From positions 1 through 10,893 of the forward strand of contig CAIZMD010000317.1 in NCBI GenBank assembly GCA_903933995.1: a DNA stretch of 10,893 nucleotides. Reading direction: 5' to 3'. The DNA is from an uncultured Bacteroidota bacterium (GTDB lineage Bacteria > Bacteroidota > Bacteroidia > Chitinophagales > Chitinophagaceae). The first letter of the stretch is position 1; each line of letters opens with the position of its first letter. The notes beneath the pieces are model-generated. The model had not been told where the DNA came from, did not search any database, and was given only the letters and a program-made list of their open reading frames with translations. Shown in pieces: positions 7,623-10,893 of the stretch. Both the position numbers and the translations under genes were made by a program.

Positions 7623-9206
7623 CTATTTTATTGCATTTTTTGACGGTTCATTGGAATAAATCAAGACATCTTTGATCTGAATATTCCCAATGGGATCAGG
7701 GTTCAACCACTGAAGGCTTACTTTGTGCAGCCCTTTGTTTAAGCCAAATTTGGTAAAGAGTTCATTTCTTCTAATTCTAAAATTGTAGGGTAGCTGGACC
7801 AATTCCTTTTTACCATCAATGGTAATGGCCACTTGAAAGACATAACTACCTGTCTGCCCCCATTCATTGCTCATATTAGAACAAAGAGTGAAGCCAGTGC
7901 CTTCAAATTCAAATTCATAATTACTTTTTAGAACATGACCACTCCAGCCCAACCACCTGCGTTCAATGGGATGCAGAACAGGAAAAGAGGCTTCATAGGC
8001 TACCGGCTTGGGTTCTTGGTATTGGATACGCACTTTGTCTTCATAGACGGAGCCTCCATGCGCACGAATCATTTGAGAAGCGTGCTGAAAACCCAACTCA
8101 TACATTTTGTTCAAAGAGATATTGGTGTACACAAAATTCTGGTCTTCTATTACACCCAAGTTTTTACGCCAATAAGCTGGTATGCCACTATATCCCAACA
8201 TGGTTCCTAACACTCCGGCTGCTGAAGACGGATTACAATCTGCATCTTGACCAGATCTTGTAGCTATTTCTAAGGTTTTTGCAAAATCGCCACGGCCATA
8301 TAATAAACCCATGATCACATAAGCAGAATTTACCCTTGCGCTAATATCAAAGGGCATAAATACACCGTCTGGGCAAGCAATGTCTTCAGTCCATTTTCTT
8401 TGTACTTCAAACCAGGTTCTTTTCCAGTCATTGGGGTATTGGTGGTACCAACCAATGACGTCTTTCATACACTGGTAATACAAGCTTTTCTGAGGGATGG
8501 ATTTGAGGGCTTCTGTAACAATGAATTCCATATTGTTACTCACAAAAGCAAGGCTATACATATTAGCTATATAAACGCCTCCATAATAACCTTCTCCATA
8601 ATTCATGATATGTCCAACCTTGTCGCAAAGCGCTGATGCAGACCTAGCCATACCAGGATGCATGAGACCCGCAAAATCGGCTTCAATCTGAAAGTCAATA
8701 TCATCTGCGTGTGGATTATTGGACCAGTGGCCCGATGCCGGCGCTTTCATGCCATTGAGTAAATTATACCTGCCTGTTTGATTGGCATGCCAAAGTGGAT
8801 AAGGTGCTCGCGCAAAAGCATTGGCAAAAGAATCTACGGGAGCGTCTACCCCATATTTTTCAATCACGTCTACAAAACTCAAGTCCATATAGATATCATC
8901 AAACAACCCAGGTTCATGGTCAAAATAACGCTTGATGGCTCCATCAGGCCAGGGAATGGTTTGATAGTCATTCATCATGGTTCCCAAAAATTTGAACTCA
9001 TAGGGACCACCATATGTTACGCCAATGGTTTGGCCAGCCCATCCACCTTTGATTTTGTCTTTGAGTTGATCCTTGGTTAGTTGAATCAATTGTTGGTCTT
9101 TAGGATTAACAGCAGATTTGGTTTGTGCTTGAATGGTTCCAACAAATAGGGAACAGACAATTAGCAAGTAGGTAGTTCTTGACATGGCAGCTAGGGCTTT
9201 AAACAA
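7623..9206 (-). CDS. exported ADP-ribosylglycohydrolase-family protein with C-terminal beta domain
   Basis: 527 residues from a TTG at 9206, or 520 from an ATG at 9185; both leave a signal peptide ending near TIQA-Q. TTG is preferred because GAGGAG lies 8 bases before it, whereas the ATG has no such motif. Residues about 45-375 show the ARH/DraG fold: GGWAGQTIGVTYGGPYEF (54-71), the first metal motif FDDIYMDL (D103, D104), a further HADDID (166-171), and the second metal motif SGQDADCNPSSAAG (318-331; D321, D323). Family members hydrolyse ADP-ribosyl or related glycosidic bonds using two Mg ions. The common DTDT reads DADC here, so the threonine ligand is a cysteine (C324). Residues about 400-525 look like a jelly-roll (FEFEGTGFTL, ITIDGKKELV, GLHKVSLQW), as in carbohydrate-binding modules. 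Export suggests an extracytoplasmic glycoconjugate substrate, which is inference. The gene sits behind a strong terminator and about 118 bases ahead of the FGE-fold gene. Confidence 0.86.
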   Translation of the reverse strand: MFKALAAMSRTTYLLIVCSLFVGTIQAQTKSAVNPKDQQLIQLTKDQLKDKIKGGWAGQTIGVTYGGPYEFKFLGTMMNDYQTIPWPDGAIKRYFDHEPGLFDDIYMDLSFVDVIEKYGVDAPVDSFANAFARAPYPLWHANQTGRYNLLNGMKAPASGHWSNNPHADDIDFQIEADFAGLMHPGMARSASALCDKVGHIMNYGEGYYGGVYIANMYSLAFVSNNMEFIVTEALKSIPQKSLYYQCMKDVIGWYHQYPNDWKRTWFEVQRKWTEDIACPDGVFMPFDISARVNSAYVIMGLLYGRGDFAKTLEIATRSGQDADCNPSSAAGVLGTMLGYSGIPAYWRKNLGVIEDQNFVYTNISLNKMYELGFQHASQMIRAHGGSVYEDKVRIQYQEPKPVAYEASFPVLHPIERRWLGWSGHVLKSNYEFEFEGTGFTLCSNMSNEWGQTGSYVFQVAITIDGKKELVQLPYNFRIRRNELFTKFGLNKGLHKVSLQWLNPDPIGNIQIKDVLIYSNEPSKNAIK

Positions 9207-9214
9207 TCATTATG

Positions 9215-9220
9215 CTCCTC
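9215..9220 (-). promoter_or_regulatory. GAGGAG Shine-Dalgarno-like motif deciding a TTG start
   Basis: Read leftward, GAGGAGCATAATGATTG places the motif 8 bases before the TTG at 9206 and only 4 bases before an out-of-frame ATG (9208-9210) that opens a three-codon ORF (Met-Ile-Val-stop). Shine-Dalgarno motifs are uncommon in this phylum, so a perfect one here is notable. It supports TTG over the downstream ATG at 9185, whose upstream sequence (TAGCTGCC) has no motif and is not A-rich. Confidence 0.5.
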
Positions 9221-9251
9221 AATTTAAGCATTTTCTAAAACCCCTAGCCAC

Positions 9252-9279
9252 AAAAAAAGGCACTGGAAAACCAGTGCCT
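9252..9279 (-). terminator. intrinsic terminator of the amidase gene
   Basis: Read leftward, AGGCACTGG-TTTT-CCAGTGCCT is a perfect 9-bp GC-rich stem with a 4-base loop, followed directly by a run of T (stem 9258-9266 with 9271-9279; T tract at 9252-9258). It lies 30 bases after the amidase stop at 9309-9311, and so insulates that gene from the ADP-ribosylglycohydrolase-like gene. In the other direction the hairpin has no U run. Confidence 0.93.
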
Positions 9280-9308
9280 ATATTGGACTTTAAAACTAAA
9301 CTATTTGA

Positions 9309-10893
9309 TTATTTGATTTGGCTGGGCACTGTAAATGTGATGGATTGATTTACTTCAGAAGCAACAATTTTCCCATTTTGAATAGCGGATTTCCACTTTG
9401 GACCTTTCTTAATCAATTTTTCGGCTTCTTCATTTACGCCATAGCCAGGATTATTTACTGCATGGACTTGGCTAACATTTCCTTCTATGTCAACTTGAAA
9501 ACTAACAACAACTTTATAATTACCAGTAGGCGCATTTTGTTTGATTAAAAAGTCATTAGATAAATTTCTTTCCAAATATTTGTTCCATGCAGAAATCCCA
9601 CCTGGAAACATAGCTGGTGATTCAGCACTTTTAAACAATACCCCACTTTTAGCAGATTTAACAGAATCAGTTTTTGTTTGATATCCAATCACCTCCACTT
9701 CTTGCACTGTTTTGTTGGCGCCTGTTTTTGTTTTAATATCAATCACACCATTTTGACCATCTCCACCAAATTTAGCAAGTGCCTTCTCCCCTTTCCAAAC
9801 ATTCACCGATGCAATAGATTGAGGATCTATTTTAGACATGGTCAAAGAATCTGTTTTCACCCCATCAACAAAATACACCACTTTGGAATCAATTTTTCCA
9901 TTCAAAGAAGCATCAGCTTTAAAACTCATTTTCTTACCATCAACCCCTGTTACGGTAATTTCTGTGGGTTTTGTTTTAATGATGATTACCCCATTTTTAC
10001 CCGCATCTCCATAAAGCGCTTTGGCTGATTCTCCTTTTAATACATCAATAGTAGCGATACTGTTTGGGTTAATATTTTTCCAATCTTCCGCAGTTTGTAT
10101 TTTACCATCAACAATTACCAAGGGATTTGCACCTGAAGTCATTTTAAGATTGTTCAATCCTTCCTGCTTCTTAGGATCTGTAGTGTCCTTTATCATAGTA
10201 AAGCTTGCCGAAACCGCAGTTTTTTCCTTAGCAGCCAAATAATTGACTACACCAGTTAATAAGCTATTGGCAAAACGTTTTTGATAATTGGGATCCTGCA
10301 TCATTTTCAAATCTTCCGCATTGGTTATAAAACCAGCTTCTACCAAGGCTGATGGGCATTTTACGGCTTGTAATACCCAAATACCTTGACTTCTACTTTT
10401 AATTCCAATCAATTCTGGATTCACTGTTTTAATAGCATTACCCAAACTATTGGCAAATGCTGCATTAGCAGGATAATCAATGGCTTTTTCTTTGTTGGCA
10501 ATATAAATCTCAACACCCTTTGATGGGTTGGCGGTTGTTGAAGCTTGTTCATGCAAAACTGGGGCAGCACTATTTGCGTGTAGGGAAACAAATAAATCTG
10601 CATTTTGCTCGTTGGCAAAATTGGCTTTGTCTACCACGCTTTGAAACAAATCAGATTCACGTGTAAGCACTATGCGAATATTGGGGTTATGATTGGCTTC
10701 TTTTACAGCTTTTGCCAATGCCAAGGTAATTTCCGCCTCAGTCAATTTACCATCCACACTAAATGCACCTTTATCTTGCCCCCCATGACCAGCATCTACT
10801 ACAATAGTATAAGTCTTTTCAAGAGGCAACATGGTTTCCAAGGCTATATCCTGCACTGGCGCTTTACCCTGAATTTTATCTGCAACGGTTTCC
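9309..10893 (-). CDS. N-acetylmuramoyl-L-alanine amidase fused to TonB-plug-like and TonB C-terminal domains (partial)
   Basis: The frame is open through the right edge, with 12 codons (ETVADKIQGKAP) before the GTG at 10856, so the true start is outside the window. Numbering here is from that GTG; 515 residues follow. Residues about 15-208 are an Amidase_3 domain with all key residues: H24 in DAGHGG, E40 in LTEAEITLA and H93 in SLHAN as zinc ligands, and E173 in LVEAGFI as catalytic glutamate. It cleaves the bond between MurNAc and L-Ala in peptidoglycan. Residues about 244-297 and 325-377 are two modules like the TonB-receptor plug (IVDG...INPNSIATIDVLKGE...NGVIIIKTK). Residues about 415-513 resemble the TonB C-terminal domain (FPGGISAW, YKVVVSFQVDIEGNVSQV). 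Such tails occur on M56/BlaR1-type sensor proteases in this order, so an M56 domain may lie upstream; this cannot be seen. The product is presumably envelope-located. Confidence 0.9.
   Translation of the reverse strand, partial: ETVADKIQGKAPVQDIALETMLPLEKTYTIVVDAGHGGQDKGAFSVDGKLTEAEITLALAKAVKEANHNPNIRIVLTRESDLFQSVVDKANFANEQNADLFVSLHANSAAPVLHEQASTTANPSKGVEIYIANKEKAIDYPANAAFANSLGNAIKTVNPELIGIKSRSQGIWVLQAVKCPSALVEAGFITNAEDLKMMQDPNYQKRFANSLLTGVVNYLAAKEKTAVSASFTMIKDTTDPKKQEGLNNLKMTSGANPLVIVDGKIQTAEDWKNINPNSIATIDVLKGESAKALYGDAGKNGVIIIKTKPTEITVTGVDGKKMSFKADASLNGKIDSKVVYFVDGVKTDSLTMSKIDPQSIASVNVWKGEKALAKFGGDGQNGVIDIKTKTGANKTVQEVEVIGYQTKTDSVKSAKSGVLFKSAESPAMFPGGISAWNKYLERNLSNDFLIKQNAPTGNYKVVVSFQVDIEGNVSQVHAVNNPGYGVNEEAEKLIKKGPKWKSAIQNGKIVASEVNQSITFTVPSQIK
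9726..10127 (-). repeat. duplicated TonB-plug-like module
   Basis: Two related modules inside the amidase-fusion gene, 9966-10127 (NPLVIVDGKIQT...NGVIIIKTK) and 9726-9884 (KVVYFVDGVKTD...NGVIDIKTK). Both keep VDG, a (I/D)PxSIAxxxVxKGE segment, a (Y/F)G turn and NGVIxIKTK. This is the signature around the plug of SusC-type receptors, without any beta-barrel. The likely role is protein-protein interaction in the periplasm, which is inferred. Confidence 0.75.

Noticed and set aside
9222..9259. TTTG and TAAATTG pair as a Bacteroidota promoter for the ADP-ribosylglycohydrolase-like gene
   Set aside because: The spacing is 24 bases rather than about 19-21, and the TTTG is part of the terminator T run; a promoter must lie here or upstream but cannot be pinned down.
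10421..10618. 65-codon leftward ORF in a second frame within the amidase domain
   Set aside because: It overlaps the zinc-binding core of the amidase in another frame, has no start signal and no recognisable features.

Overview
The window looks like a low-GC Bacteroidota chromosome, probably a Chitinophagaceae-type genus. The support is a C-terminal sorting domain of the type IX secretion system (T9SS), CHU_C-type Ig modules, an FGE-fold protein of a type common in this phylum, an amidase fused to TonB-plug-like and TonB C-terminal domains, and few Shine-Dalgarno sequences. The genus cannot be fixed from the sequence alone.

Left edge (1-430, rightward): the 3' end of surE, followed by a small three-helix membrane protein whose ATG overlaps the surE stop codon. 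This pair converges on the leftward genes with only 3 bases between stop codons and no clear terminator.

Centre (434-7504, leftward): a tight three-gene unit in the order FGE-fold secreted protein (5795-7504), 1638-residue modular T9SS cargo protein (869-5785), small lipoprotein (434-859). The gaps are about 9 bases. All three products carry export signals and none shows an intact enzyme active site, so this reads as a surface or adhesion cassette. The large protein has seven Ig/FN3-like modules in its N-terminal half, three copies of a GGxFDGHT linker, a bridging domain, about nine CHU_C-type Ig modules, and the sorting domain. Both halves appear to have grown by copying two-module units. 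The large gene has no ATG. It lies in the same reading frame as the FGE-fold gene, three codons past that gene's TAA, and begins at TTG.

Right (7623-10893, leftward): an exported ADP-ribosylglycohydrolase-family protein with a C-terminal beta-sandwich, probably started at TTG behind a GAGGAG motif. A strong intrinsic terminator (9252-9279) separates it from the last gene, which is open at the window edge. That gene encodes an N-acetylmuramoyl-L-alanine amidase domain with all catalytic residues visible, then two TonB-plug-like modules and a TonB-like C-terminal domain.

Most of the window is coding. The longest gaps are about 118 bases (7505-7622) and 102 bases (9207-9308). No tRNA, rRNA, CRISPR array, insertion sequence or phage gene was seen. 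The best candidates for new biology are the FGE-fold/T9SS giant/lipoprotein cassette and the internal architecture of the giant protein.
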